Of a stretch of DNA of 64,000 bases, positions 1-8,932 are shown in pieces (the first letter of the stretch is position 1; each line of letters opens with the position of its first letter). Under the pieces are notes generated by a model. It searched no databases and was not told where the DNA came from. It was given only the letters and a program-made list of their open reading frames with translations. The stretch comes from Vibrio lentus (GTDB taxonomy: Bacteria; Pseudomonadota; Gammaproteobacteria; Enterobacterales; Vibrionaceae), in the NCBI RefSeq assembly GCF_030409755.1, contig NZ_JAUFQE010000002.1:1426001-1490000 (forward strand). The letters are read 5' to 3'. A program made the position numbers and the translations under genes.

Positions 1-86
1 TAGAGACCGTCAATTTCCCTCGGTAATTAAGCGAATGACAAAGTCGCTTGGTAGTTACGATACGACAGAATCGCTTGGTGATCACA
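1..86 (-). mobile_element. End of an IS1202-like insertion sequence, cut by the window edge
   Basis: Bases 1-86 are the exact reverse complement of 34162-34247, the left end of the complete IS1202-like element at 34.2-35.9 kb. The terminal TGTGATCACC lies at the inner edge, so the element body extends off the left side of the window with its transposase reading leftwards. The next 17 bases should be one copy of its target duplication, but the partner copy is not visible. The element sits about 70 bp upstream of the TolC-like gene and may have replaced or altered its promoter. Confidence 0.85.
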
Positions 87-159
87 GTGAGACAATCAAC
101 TCAAGACAAACGATGATCCCCCTGTTAACATTAGAGCTAATACTCTAATTTGGTATTTA

Positions 160-1614
160 ATGCAGATGACCAAACCAAAATTACGATGCCTTGCGATTGC
201 CAGTATTCTTATCGGTACTATCGGCGCGCCAAGCTATGCAGCCCCGCTCTCTTTCCCAGAAGCGTGGCAAATATTACAAGAGAACAATAACTCTCTTGCC
301 GCTCAACAAGCGAATGTTGAGCGTTATCAGCACCTTCAGAACTCAACAAGTAGTCTCAACTTGCCTTCAATCACCTTAGGGGCTAACTACACGCACCTTG
401 ATAGTGACGTGACGATCAATGGTGAACAGTTCACTGACAGCTTAAGTGGTGTACCAAACTTAGGCGCAGTTGGAGGTATTCTTCAGCCTATATTAAGTGG
501 GCTTGGCGGCGTTACCTCAACCATCACTGAACAAGACATCTTCAGCTCTTCCATTCGTGCTATTTGGCCTATCTTTACCGGCGGACGAATTACCGCTGCG
601 CAAACTGCTGCCGAAGGTAAAAGCGAAGAGGCGCAAAGCCAGTTGTTGATGGAAAGACAAGCTCGCTACGAAGACTTAAGTAAATATTACTTCTCGGTGA
701 TCTTAGCAGAAGATGTCGTCAAAACACGTCAAGCCGTTGAAGCAGGATTAACTCAACACCGTGATTTCGCTATCAAGCTTGAACAGCAAGGGCAAATTGC
801 ACGAGTAGAACGCCTGCAGGCGGATGCTTCTTTAGATAAAGCCGTTGTTGAACGCACCAAAGCGCAGAACGACCTTAAGATTGCTCAGTTAGCGCTGACT
901 CAGATCCTTGGCCAGAGCCAAAGTGTCGAACCTTCAGAACAACTCTTTATCAACAAAAACCTGCCTCATATGGACGTCTTTGTTGATCAAACACTCATGA
1001 CCTACCCTGGCCTCAAAATCCTCGATGCAAAAGAGAAACAAGCGAGTAGCTTAATCAAGGCCGAAAAAGGCAAATACTACCCAGAAGTCTATCTATACGG
1101 TGATTACAGCCTGTACGAAGATGACTCGCTAGCCAGTGAAATGAAACCCGATTGGTTGGTCGGTATTGGTGTGAATGTACCGCTACTTGACACATCAGGT
1201 CGTTCCGACAAAGTCGCTGCCGCTCATAGTGCCGTGTCTCAAGTCCAGTTCCTTAAGTCACAAGCCAAGCAAGACTTAACCGTTTTAGTACAAAAGACCT
1301 ATCTTGAAGCGAACCAAGCAATTGAAGAAGTTCAAGGCCTCAACTCAAGTCTGTCTTTAGCTCAAGAGAACCTTTCACTTCGTAAAAAAGCCTTCACTCA
1401 AGGGTTATCTAATTCGTTAGAAGTGGTTGATGCCGAGCTATACCTTGCAAGCATTAAAACACAGCAATCTGCTGCGCGATTCAAATACCTAATTTCTCTT
1501 AATAAGCTGTTAGCACTCACCAGCGAAATGAATGCTTATTCAAGTTACTTAACGTCTTCTATCCCGTCTGACTTCGATTCAAAAGCAGACACCGCTAGCC
1601 AGTCAAAAGGATAA
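160..1614 (+). CDS. TolC-family outer membrane efflux protein
   Basis: The protein has 484 residues, the usual size for the TolC/OEP family. An N-terminal signal peptide ends near the AAPLSF stretch (about residue 27), followed by two repeats of long helices with amphipathic beta segments. Such proteins form the trimeric outer-membrane channel of tripartite exporters. It is first in a tight operon: three bases separate it from a HlyD-like adaptor, followed by two ABC-2 permeases. The start at 160 has a weak ribosome site and an ATG two codons later is equally possible. The substrate cannot be deduced. Confidence 0.85.
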   Translation: MQMTKPKLRCLAIASILIGTIGAPSYAAPLSFPEAWQILQENNNSLAAQQANVERYQHLQNSTSSLNLPSITLGANYTHLDSDVTINGEQFTDSLSGVPNLGAVGGILQPILSGLGGVTSTITEQDIFSSSIRAIWPIFTGGRITAAQTAAEGKSEEAQSQLLMERQARYEDLSKYYFSVILAEDVVKTRQAVEAGLTQHRDFAIKLEQQGQIARVERLQADASLDKAVVERTKAQNDLKIAQLALTQILGQSQSVEPSEQLFINKNLPHMDVFVDQTLMTYPGLKILDAKEKQASSLIKAEKGKYYPEVYLYGDYSLYEDDSLASEMKPDWLVGIGVNVPLLDTSGRSDKVAAAHSAVSQVQFLKSQAKQDLTVLVQKTYLEANQAIEEVQGLNSSLSLAQENLSLRKKAFTQGLSNSLEVVDAELYLASIKTQQSAARFKYLISLNKLLALTSEMNAYSSYLTSSIPSDFDSKADTASQSKG

Positions 1615-1617
1615 TTC

Positions 1618-2592
1618 ATGAAACCTATTAAACCACTTATTCTCTCTCTGGTTGGCATCGGCATTATTGGCTGGGTTGGGTACAGCTTTTACCAAGCGTA
1701 CCAACCACAGCCTGTTAAGCTTCAAGGCCAAATTGACGCGCAGCAATACAGCATATCTTCTAAAGTACCCGGCCGAATAGACGAAGTTTTCGTACGTAAA
1801 GGTGACTCTGTTGAGAAAGGTGAGTTGATCTTCTCCCTACTTAGCCCAGAAATTGACGCTAAATTAGAGCAAGCAAAAGCAGGTCAAAAAGCCGCTGGTG
1901 CTTTAGCAAAACAAGCAGAGAATGGTGCTCGTACTCAGCAAATCCAAGCCGCTAAAGACCAATGGTTGAAAGCAAAAGCGGCAGCTGATCTCATGGACAA
2001 AACTTACCAACGTGTAAACAACCTTTATAACGATGGTGTGGTGGCCGAGCAAAAACGTGACGAAGCGAAAACACAATGGCAAGCGGCGAAATACACTGAG
2101 AGTGCCGCTTTCCAAATGTACCAATTAGCGCGAGAAGGTGCGCGTGACGAAACCAAAGTCGCGGCAGCTCAAAAAGCATTAATGGCGGCTGGCGCCGTGG
2201 CAGAAGTTGAAGCCTACGCAAAAGACACACAGATCCACAGTTGGTTTAGTGGTGAAGTGGCTCAAGTACTATTAAGTAGCGGTGAGTTAGCTCCTCAAGG
2301 TTTCCCTGTTGTGACCGTAATTGACACTAAAGATGCGTGGGCGGTGCTCAACGTGCGTGAAGATATGTTGAAACATTTTGAGAAAGGCAGCCAATTTGAG
2401 GCTTACCTTCCTGCTCTGGATAAGTCGTTAACCTTTCAGGTTACTCATATTGCCGTAATGGGTGATTTCGCGACTTGGCGTTCAACGGATGCAGCACAAG
2501 GCTTCGACTTACGTACCTTTGAAGTAGAAGCTCGCCCCGTTGATACAAGCGAGACTCTGCGCATGGGTATGAGCCTTGTGGTTGAGCTTTAG
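1618..2592 (+). CDS. HlyD-family periplasmic adaptor (membrane fusion protein)
   Basis: The 324-residue protein has one N-terminal membrane helix (about 7-27), then a lipoyl/barrel-sandwich half (QIDAQQYSISSKVPGRID), a helical hairpin rich in Ala, Lys and Gln (about 80-195), and a second half-lipoyl plus beta-barrel region. This is the layout of adaptors that bridge an inner-membrane transporter to TolC. It starts 3 bp after the TolC-like gene and ends 7 bp before the first permease gene, so the four genes probably form one transcript for a single export machine. Confidence 0.88.
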   Translation: MKPIKPLILSLVGIGIIGWVGYSFYQAYQPQPVKLQGQIDAQQYSISSKVPGRIDEVFVRKGDSVEKGELIFSLLSPEIDAKLEQAKAGQKAAGALAKQAENGARTQQIQAAKDQWLKAKAAADLMDKTYQRVNNLYNDGVVAEQKRDEAKTQWQAAKYTESAAFQMYQLAREGARDETKVAAAQKALMAAGAVAEVEAYAKDTQIHSWFSGEVAQVLLSSGELAPQGFPVVTVIDTKDAWAVLNVREDMLKHFEKGSQFEAYLPALDKSLTFQVTHIAVMGDFATWRSTDAAQGFDLRTFEVEARPVDTSETLRMGMSLVVEL

Positions 2593-2599
2593 GTGACAT

Positions 2600-3856
2600 A
2601 TGTCTGCTAACTTTCGATCTACAGCCTCGCAATCTACAGGCGCGCAATCAACTGATCACCGTCGAGTGAAAAATACATTGCTTAGGCAGTGGGCGATTGT
2701 TCGCAAAGACAAATGGTTGCTGTCTTGCCTAACTTGGATTCCTTTGTTGCTTGCCGCCAGTATTTGGCTGATTTTTTCACAAGGGATCGCTCGAGACTTA
2801 CCGGTTGCGGTTGTCGACCTTGAACACAGCCAAATCTCGCAACAGTTCACGCGCCTTGTTGATGCGTCACCTACCCTACAAGTGACTCAGAAATACAGCT
2901 CGGCGAGTGAAGCGGCGAAAGCGATGATTGAACGTGATATCTATGGTTATGTCGTGATACCAAGACATTTTGACCGAGACCTTTTTCTAGGCTTGAACCC
3001 GCAAGTGTCCGTTTTCTACAACAGTCAATTTATCTTGATCGGCAAACTGGTGAACTCGGCTCTGTTGCAAGCTCAAGGAACATTCAACGCGCAACTTGAA
3101 GTGGTTAAACAGCTCTCGCACGGTGATACCACGGTACAATCTGCATTGGGGCAAGCGGTGACAGTACAAAGCCAGATTACGCCACTGTTTAACAAGAACA
3201 CCAGCTATGCTCAGTTCTTGGTGTCTGCGGTTATTCCGGCTCTATGGCAAATCATGATTGTGGTGGGCACGATATTGGTTTTAACGGCGAACGTTAGAGC
3301 TCGTGGCCTTCACGCTTGGTTATCCAACGCCCCGCTAAAGTCACTAACGTCAACATTAACGCCCTACCTTGTCTTGTTTTTGATGTTTGGTATCGCGTTT
3401 AGCTTTTGGTTCTATGTCCTCTTAGACTGGCCGTTTAACGGCAGTTTTGTGGCATTAACCATTGCCCAACTGCTTACCGTCATCAGTTGTATCATCATGG
3501 GGTGTTTGTTTTTCTTCTTAACGCTTGATCCAGCAAGGGCGATGAGTTTCGCTGGCGCCTTTACAGCACCAAGCTTTGCGTTCATGGGCATTACTTTTCC
3601 AGTCACCGACATGAACACGGCGGCGCAAATTTGGAGAAGCTTATTGCCCGTGAGTCACTACATTGAAGTACAAACAGCACAATCCAGTTATGGCGCGAGT
3701 GCGGCACAATCGCTAATCAGTCTCTCCTCTATGTTGTGGTATGCAGTTCCTGCTTTCGTGGTGATGTTGTTAATTAAGAAACACTTGGCGATATCAGCAA
3801 TAGCAACATCGTCAACACAGCCAGAAGCATCAGCAGAACAAGGAGTAAAACAATGA
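2600..3856 (+). CDS. ABC-2 type transporter permease
   Basis: This 418-residue protein has one membrane helix near residues 37-57, a large periplasmic domain (about 60-200), then five hydrophobic helices in the C-terminal half, the layout of YhgE/YhhJ-like ABC-2 permeases that work with HlyD adaptors. No ATPase gene is present in this operon, which is common for this group. Its stop overlaps the start of the next permease by 4 bp (ATGA), indicating translational coupling. The two permeases probably form a heterodimer. Confidence 0.85.
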   Translation: MSANFRSTASQSTGAQSTDHRRVKNTLLRQWAIVRKDKWLLSCLTWIPLLLAASIWLIFSQGIARDLPVAVVDLEHSQISQQFTRLVDASPTLQVTQKYSSASEAAKAMIERDIYGYVVIPRHFDRDLFLGLNPQVSVFYNSQFILIGKLVNSALLQAQGTFNAQLEVVKQLSHGDTTVQSALGQAVTVQSQITPLFNKNTSYAQFLVSAVIPALWQIMIVVGTILVLTANVRARGLHAWLSNAPLKSLTSTLTPYLVLFLMFGIAFSFWFYVLLDWPFNGSFVALTIAQLLTVISCIIMGCLFFFLTLDPARAMSFAGAFTAPSFAFMGITFPVTDMNTAAQIWRSLLPVSHYIEVQTAQSSYGASAAQSLISLSSMLWYAVPAFVVMLLIKKHLAISAIATSSTQPEASAEQGVKQ

Positions 3857-4661
3857 GCTTTACTCAACTGCTAAAACAAGAACTGTTAGCGGTACTGCGC
3901 AACCCTGTTGTACTTCTTACGGTATTTGGCGGTGTGGTCTTCTATTCATTCTTGTATCCGCTGCCTTACGCAAATCAAGTTCCTCAACAGCTTAAAGCTT
4001 CCGTTGTGAACTTGGATAAGAGCCAAAGCAGCTACCAGTTAGAAAGAATGGTAGATGCCACGTCTCAAATTGACTTGGTACGCCGTGACTCCACCATCGC
4101 CGATGCTAAGCAAGCTGTTCTTAATCAAGAGATTGGCGGGTTCATCGTCATCCCAGAGAACTTCTATAAAGACCTGCTCCTAGGTAAGAGCCCGACGCTT
4201 TCTTACGCTGGTGATGCATCTTACTTCTTGGTCTACGGAACCATTGTTGAAGGGCTTGCCAAGGCAGGCGGCACGTTAGCTGCGCAGGTAAAGGTCAGCC
4301 ACTTGTTAGTCGAAGGTGTGCCGTTAGAATCGGCTGCCAAAGGCTACAGCGCGTTTAGCTTGAACCTGAAACCAACCTTCAATAGCCGCATGGGATACAT
4401 CGATTACGTAGTTCCAGCCGTCTTTGTACTGATCCTACAACAAACCTTGGCTATGGCTTCTGGCTTAATTGGGGCAACACAAAACGCTCAATCGACGTTT
4501 GGCTATTGGAGTAAGACCTCTCCAGCAAAACTGATGCTTGCTCGCTGTTGTACCTTAGTTGGCATTTATTACCTGTTGTCGATGTATTACTTCGGCGCAA
4601 GCTTTTCGATGTATGGCATTAACCTGCTTGCCTCCATAACAAACGACTATGGCGTCAATAG

Positions 4662-5618
4662 TTAATTTTTGGCGCTGTTTTCATCCCATAGAACACCATC
4701 TCTGAGCATTGAATTTAAGATCACAACCATCTTGCGCACGCATGCAATAATAGCGACTTTCTTTGGTTTACCAGCGCCTAAAAGTCGCTGATATGTCGCT
4801 TTAAAAACAGGATTACATTGCATGGCTGACATCATTGCCATATATAACACAGTGCGTACTTGCGCTCGACCTCCTTGGATCACGCGCTTACCTTTGTAGC
4901 GCCCACTTTCGCGTGTTATTGGAGCGACACCAATCAGTGATGCCGCTTGTTTATTCGTGATGTAACCAAGTTCAGGTACGTTGCTAATTATTGATGCGGC
5001 GGCAATGTTTCCTATTCCTGGGACGCTTTGCAATATTGTGTTTTTAGCCTGGTATTCAGGACTATCTTCAATGAGTTTAACGAGCTTTTCTTCTAACTTG
5101 GTGATTTGATTTTTTATCGTGGTTAGCATTGGTTTGATAGTCGGATGGAGAGAGGCGGGAAGTATCTGGATTCGGTTCTTTTCCATTGTTTGCATGGATA
5201 ACAACTGGTTTCGGCGAATGACTAAGTCACTCATTAGGCGTATGTTTCTTGGCTTTATGACAGTAAGAGCTGGTTTGATTGCTTCTCCATAGTGAGCGAT
5301 CAACTCTGCATCTAAACGATCATTTTTGGCTCTGCGGCCAATAGCACCAGCGAATCGTTTTATGTGGACAGGGTTTGCTCTGACAATTGGTAATTGAGCC
5401 TCTGCACATGCAAGAACAAAAGGCATTTCTAATCGGCCTGTAGCTTCAATAACGATTCGTTCAGGACTGTGACTTTTAATCGTTTTGAGTGCTTTTTTGA
5501 TGCCTTTATCATTGTTCTCTACTGAGAAAAATAGATCTAGTGGCCTGATGTGGATGTCTAATTGTGTTTTGCCAGTATCAACTCCAACGTTGATGCTTTG
5601 ATTGATTTTGGTATTCAT
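4662..5618 (-). CDS. IS110-family transposase (DEDD recombinase)
   Basis: The 318-residue protein has an N-terminal RuvC-like DEDD domain (GVDTGKTQLDIHI near residue 12, IEATG near 58, NDRLDAELIA near 100) and a C-terminal Transposase_20 domain (QSVPGIGNIAAASII near 193, the serine-containing GRYKGKRVIQGGRAQVR segment near 240). These enzymes excise and integrate the IS as a circle under guidance of an IS-encoded bridge RNA. The gene appears intact and fills most of the element. Confidence 0.93.
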   Translation of the reverse strand: MNTKINQSINVGVDTGKTQLDIHIRPLDLFFSVENNDKGIKKALKTIKSHSPERIVIEATGRLEMPFVLACAEAQLPIVRANPVHIKRFAGAIGRRAKNDRLDAELIAHYGEAIKPALTVIKPRNIRLMSDLVIRRNQLLSMQTMEKNRIQILPASLHPTIKPMLTTIKNQITKLEEKLVKLIEDSPEYQAKNTILQSVPGIGNIAAASIISNVPELGYITNKQAASLIGVAPITRESGRYKGKRVIQGGRAQVRTVLYMAMMSAMQCNPVFKATYQRLLGAGKPKKVAIIACVRKMVVILNSMLRDGVLWDENSAKN

Positions 5619-5639
5619 AATAAGCTAACTCATGCTTGC

Positions 5640-5799
5640 GTAATGCGGGTTCGAGACCCAGTCGACTATTCGAGGTTTATGCTTGAAGTCCTATGTAGCG
5701 TTCATGTTTGTTATCGGTCTCTCGATAGAGGAGCCAGCATTTAAACGAACTGCTACATAGAAAGCTTTAGTTGCAGCTAAAGCCTGGGTCTCACATTAC
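5640..5799 (-). ncRNA. Putative IS110 bridge RNA
   Basis: The noncoding region 5' of the transposase is dense in paired segments: 5640-5645 with 5794-5799, 5653-5661 with 5784-5792, 5691-5699 with 5752-5760 (nine pairs), 5712-5716 with 5723-5727, and 5764-5770 with 5777-5783. Stacked stems around internal loops are what IS110 bridge RNAs look like. One loop (5704-5714 read on the minus strand) is ATAACAAACAT, identical to the reconstructed target in the interrupted permease gene. RNA ends and loop roles (target versus donor) are inferred; no promoter was identified. Confidence 0.65.
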
Positions 5800-6214
5800 C
5801 CGATTGGAGTGCTTATTATCCATACAAACATTTTGACTTTACTGCTGCCCTTCTTATTGGCCAGTTGTTTGATTGGGATTTTTGTCGGTGAGCTGGTTCC
5901 AAGAAGAGAGTTAGTCACGGTTGTGGTGTTAATCAGTTCAATGCCACTCATTTTTTCTTCTGGGTTTATCTGGCCCGTTGAAATGATGCCTGAATGGTTA
6001 GTACTGCTATCACAGCTATTTCCGAGTACACCGGCGATTCAAGGTTTCTTAGCACTTAATCAGATGGGTGCTTCTTGGCAAGAAGTGGCGTCTCAATGGA
6101 CTCTGTTATGGGGGCAAGTCGCTCTATGGGGATCGCTGTTAGCGCTCAAGCTCTTTCATAAATCAAGTAAGAGCATCAGTCGAGTCAGTCCCCACTAGCT
6201 TAGCTAAGAATGTT

Positions 6215-6277
6215 GAACCATCAGATTTATGGTTCTTCAAAAACCATTTAAAAGCTCTGATAAAGGGCTTTTTTATT
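6215..6277 (+). terminator. Two hairpins ending the export operon
   Basis: A 7-bp stem (6215-6221 with 6229-6235) is followed by a second stem (6251-6257 with 6265-6271, one G-U pair) running into a T tract. The second hairpin has the form of an intrinsic terminator for the export operon. Confidence 0.6.
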
Positions 6278-6878
6278 ATCCTCAGATCGGATTACATCTT
6301 CAGTCGTCAATGGTCAAAAACCTCCAAAAACATATCGAACATTCAACTTCGCCTACTTCCTTATAATCTGCCCTCTCTTAGTCATATCCACCAATCCTCA
6401 TCCTCACTTTCGTCCGATGCTCCAAGGTTTAGGTTACTTTGACTGCAAAATCACGACTCAGGTTTTCATGGGAAGCGTTTAAGCAACGGAAAAAGCCTAC
6501 ATAGTGCAATTCACCAGTTGCTATAGCTACGACTGCATATGCCTTTTCCAACCCAAAAAGCATCGACTTATTCCAAAACAATGACAAAACCCGAACAAAT
6601 GTAAATTTATTGTAAAAATTTCTTTGATGGTATTATTTTTATGTATAGGATTATCAGTAGGACGTGGTAAGCCGAATGCCATAGTCTTATTGGTTCACAT
6701 TCCAAAAGGATATCCATACAAAGCAAGATCAGTACTTATATTTGTTTCGTTTTTCGACCTAGATACAGCCGTTTATATTGTCGTCGAATGAACTAAATAA
6801 ACCACTGAAATATAAAAAATCAAATAGAAACAAACACAACAGCAACAAACATAATTTAATAAAAAGACAGGGAAAACC
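6278..6878. other. Gene-free AT-rich stretch upstream of the first symporter
   Basis: No convincing open frame, RNA or repeat was found. The last 150 bases are very AT-rich and end in a good ribosome site (AGGGAAAACC) before the symporter start, so the promoter and a leader of unknown length probably lie here. It lacks the glycine-riboswitch motifs seen upstream of the second symporter. Confidence 0.5.
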
Positions 6879-8420
6879 ATGAAAAACATACGTGAATTAT
6901 TTTTTGGGTTTATATTATTATTTAGTTCCAGTGCATTTGCAGAAGAAGGATCATTTAGTCAAAGTATCAGTAACTTGAGTAAAAGTGTTGATGGATTTTT
7001 CAATGACTACACAGGGTGGTTCGTTGGATTAATTTTTAAAAGTGTTCCGCTTGGTGAAGCGAACTTCCCAATCATTGTTGGTTGGCTCTTGCTCGCCGCG
7101 ATTATCTTTACTGTTTATTTTGGCTTCGTTCAATTTAAACGTGTTGGCATGGCCATAGACATTATCAAAGGTAAGTATACCGACCCTAACTCCAAAGAGG
7201 ATGGCGAGGTTTCTCACTTTCAAGCTCTTACAACGGCTCTTTCTGGAACCGTCGGGCTTGGTAACATTGCCGGCGTTGGTGCGGCACTTGCGATTGGTGG
7301 CCCTGGTGCAACATTCTGGATGATCTTGTGTGGTCTTCTAGGCATGGCTTCTAAATTCTGTGAGTGTACCTTAGGTGTAAAATACCGAACTATCCTACCT
7401 TCAGGCGTTGTTTCGGGTGGTCCAATGTACTACCTAAGCCAAGGTCTTGGTGAAAGAGGATTAGGTGGACTAGGTAAAGCCCTTGCTATTGGTTTTGCCT
7501 TAATGTGTATTTTAGGTGCGTTGGGCGGCGGTAACATGTTCCAAGCTAACCAAGCACATGCCATGCTCACTTATGCATTTGATGTACCGAGTGAATACGG
7601 TGTCATCACAGGGCTTGTACTCGCAACCTTAGTGTTTTCCGTTATCGTTGGCGGTATGCCTTCTATCGCGTCTGTAACAGAAAAAGTTGTTCCATGGATG
7701 GCTGCTCTGTATATCGGTATGGCTCTCATCGTTATCGGTTCTAACCTTGATCAAGTTGGTCCTGCGTTCAGTGCAATCTTTACAGGTGCATTTACCGGTG
7801 AAGGTGTAGTTGGTGGATTCATTGGTGCCTTAATCCAAGGTTTGAAACGTGCGACGTTCTCAAACGAAGCCGGTGTAGGTTCAGCAGCAATCGCTCACTC
7901 TGCCGTAAAAACAAAAGAACCAATCACCGAAGGTCTTGTATCACTATTAGAACCATTCGTTGATACGGTAATCATTTGTACAATGACAGCATTGGTTATT
8001 ACTATCGCTGGCTTAAACGTAGGTCCATATGATGGAACAGGTTTAACGGGTGTAACGCTGACTGCTGCATCGTTTACTGAAACTGCAGAAGTGTTTAAAT
8101 ACACACTCGCTCTCGCGGTAATCATGTTTGCATTTTCTACCATGATTTCTTGGTCGTACTACGGTCTAAAGGCGTGGACTTACCTATTTGGTGAAGGCAA
8201 AACAACGGAACTGATTTTCAAAGTGATGTTTTGTGTGTTTGTTGTTATTGGTGCGACGATTCAGTTTGGCGCGGTAATCGACTTCTCTGATGCGGCTATC
8301 TTTGCGATGTCTATCTTCAACATTCTTGGTCTGTACTTCCTAATGCCTGTTGTGAAGAAAGAACTGCAATCATTTGTTGCTCGCGTTAAATCAGGTGAAA
8401 TCAAGACTTACGACAAGTAG
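6879..8420 (+). CDS. Alanine/glycine:cation symporter, AGCS family (AlsT-like)
   Basis: This 513-residue protein has a signal-like N-terminus (to about residue 21), then about ten membrane helices with AGCS signatures: GTVGLGNIAGVGAALAIGGP near 120, PMYYLSQG near 180, and RATFSNEAGVGSAAIAHSA near 325. The family imports alanine or glycine with sodium or protons. The N-terminal extension before the first core helix is longer than in the second symporter at 12.9 kb. It is monocistronic, with a clear ribosome site upstream and a terminator downstream. Confidence 0.9.
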   Translation: MKNIRELFFGFILLFSSSAFAEEGSFSQSISNLSKSVDGFFNDYTGWFVGLIFKSVPLGEANFPIIVGWLLLAAIIFTVYFGFVQFKRVGMAIDIIKGKYTDPNSKEDGEVSHFQALTTALSGTVGLGNIAGVGAALAIGGPGATFWMILCGLLGMASKFCECTLGVKYRTILPSGVVSGGPMYYLSQGLGERGLGGLGKALAIGFALMCILGALGGGNMFQANQAHAMLTYAFDVPSEYGVITGLVLATLVFSVIVGGMPSIASVTEKVVPWMAALYIGMALIVIGSNLDQVGPAFSAIFTGAFTGEGVVGGFIGALIQGLKRATFSNEAGVGSAAIAHSAVKTKEPITEGLVSLLEPFVDTVIICTMTALVITIAGLNVGPYDGTGLTGVTLTAASFTETAEVFKYTLALAVIMFAFSTMISWSYYGLKAWTYLFGEGKTTELIFKVMFCVFVVIGATIQFGAVIDFSDAAIFAMSIFNILGLYFLMPVVKKELQSFVARVKSGEIKTYDK

Positions 8421-8507
8421 CTTATCGATTGTCGTTAATAACACTGTTCTAAAAATTTTTGTAAGACCCTTTGCTTGAGAAAGCGAGAACAGGACTGCAA
8501 CTTATCC

Positions 8508-8541
8508 AAATCCCTACCTGCTTTGCTTGTGGGGATTTTTT
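8508..8541 (+). terminator. Intrinsic terminator of the symporter gene
   Basis: A stem (AAATCCCTAC pairing with GTGGGGATTT, one mismatch) is followed by a run of Ts, about 90 bases after the symporter stop. Confidence 0.75.
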
Positions 8542-8699
8542 ATGCCTGAATTTTCTTGTTCAAGCAGTTCAGGATCTTGGCTTACTTTTTTACGATCCAC
8601 CGCCTCTTCTACTTCAATCATATCTCGTTGCGCTAATGGCGAGTTACAATCATCAAAACAATAGGCTACAGTGCAGTTCTCACACAGATATTCATTCAT
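8514..8699 (-). CDS. Possible small cysteine-containing protein
   Basis: This 61-residue frame begins MNEYLCENCTVAYCFDDC, with four cysteines in the first 18 residues, and is charged throughout. An AGGG ribosome-site-like sequence lies about 8 bases upstream of the ATG. The cysteines could bind a metal. Its 3' end runs through the symporter terminator hairpin, which argues for caution. No family is recognised; a longer plus-strand frame covers the same bases but looks less protein-like. Confidence 0.35.
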   Translation of the reverse strand: MNEYLCENCTVAYCFDDCNSPLAQRDMIEVEEAVDRKKVSQDPELLEQENSGIKNPHKQSR

Positions 8700-8932
8700 G
8701 GTTTAATCCCTGTCCATTGAGATGGTCTAATCACAGAATGACAACAGACCGCGTGTTCATCCTAGAACACCGCTATTATGCTGTTTCTCAGCCGTATAAA
8801 TATGCGTGCAAAGTCACCCAATATTCAACTGGCCACATATGAAAAGCAGTTTTACGATTCTAATCACAGATAACCTTAGTAACAACGTGCAAACGTAGCC
8901 TAGACATTCAACAACACAATGAACACTTTCAC

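Larger units (their letters stand above)
4639..5823 (-). mobile_element. IS110-family insertion sequence, about 1.18 kb
   Basis: The element carries one DEDD transposase on the minus strand, a short 3' end (about 23 bp) and a long 5' noncoding end (about 200 bp), as in the IS110 group (the IS1111 group has the opposite arrangement). No inverted terminal repeats or target duplication are seen, as expected for the family. Bounds follow from restoring the host gene frame; they could shift by a few bases because ACAAAC occurs at both junctions. A decayed relative lies at 47808-48102. Confidence 0.8.
3853..6198 (+). pseudogene. ABC-2 permease gene interrupted by an IS110-family element
   Basis: The 5' part (3853-4638) and the 3' part (5824-6198) belong to one ABC-2 permease. 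Joining codon ATA at 4636-4638 to codon ACA at 5824-5826 restores one continuous frame of 386 residues with no base gained or lost, comparable to the 418-residue sister permease. As it stands the gene gives a product that stops inside the IS at 4665 and lacks the last membrane helices. The restored junction contains ATAACAAACAT, taken to be the insertion target. Precise loss of the IS would restore the gene. Export by the operon is probably disabled. Confidence 0.88.

Noticed and set aside
8471..8842. 123-codon plus-strand frame after the symporter
   Set aside because: It covers the terminator hairpin, has no ribosome site and reads as low-complexity non-protein sequence; the opposite strand has a somewhat better small frame.
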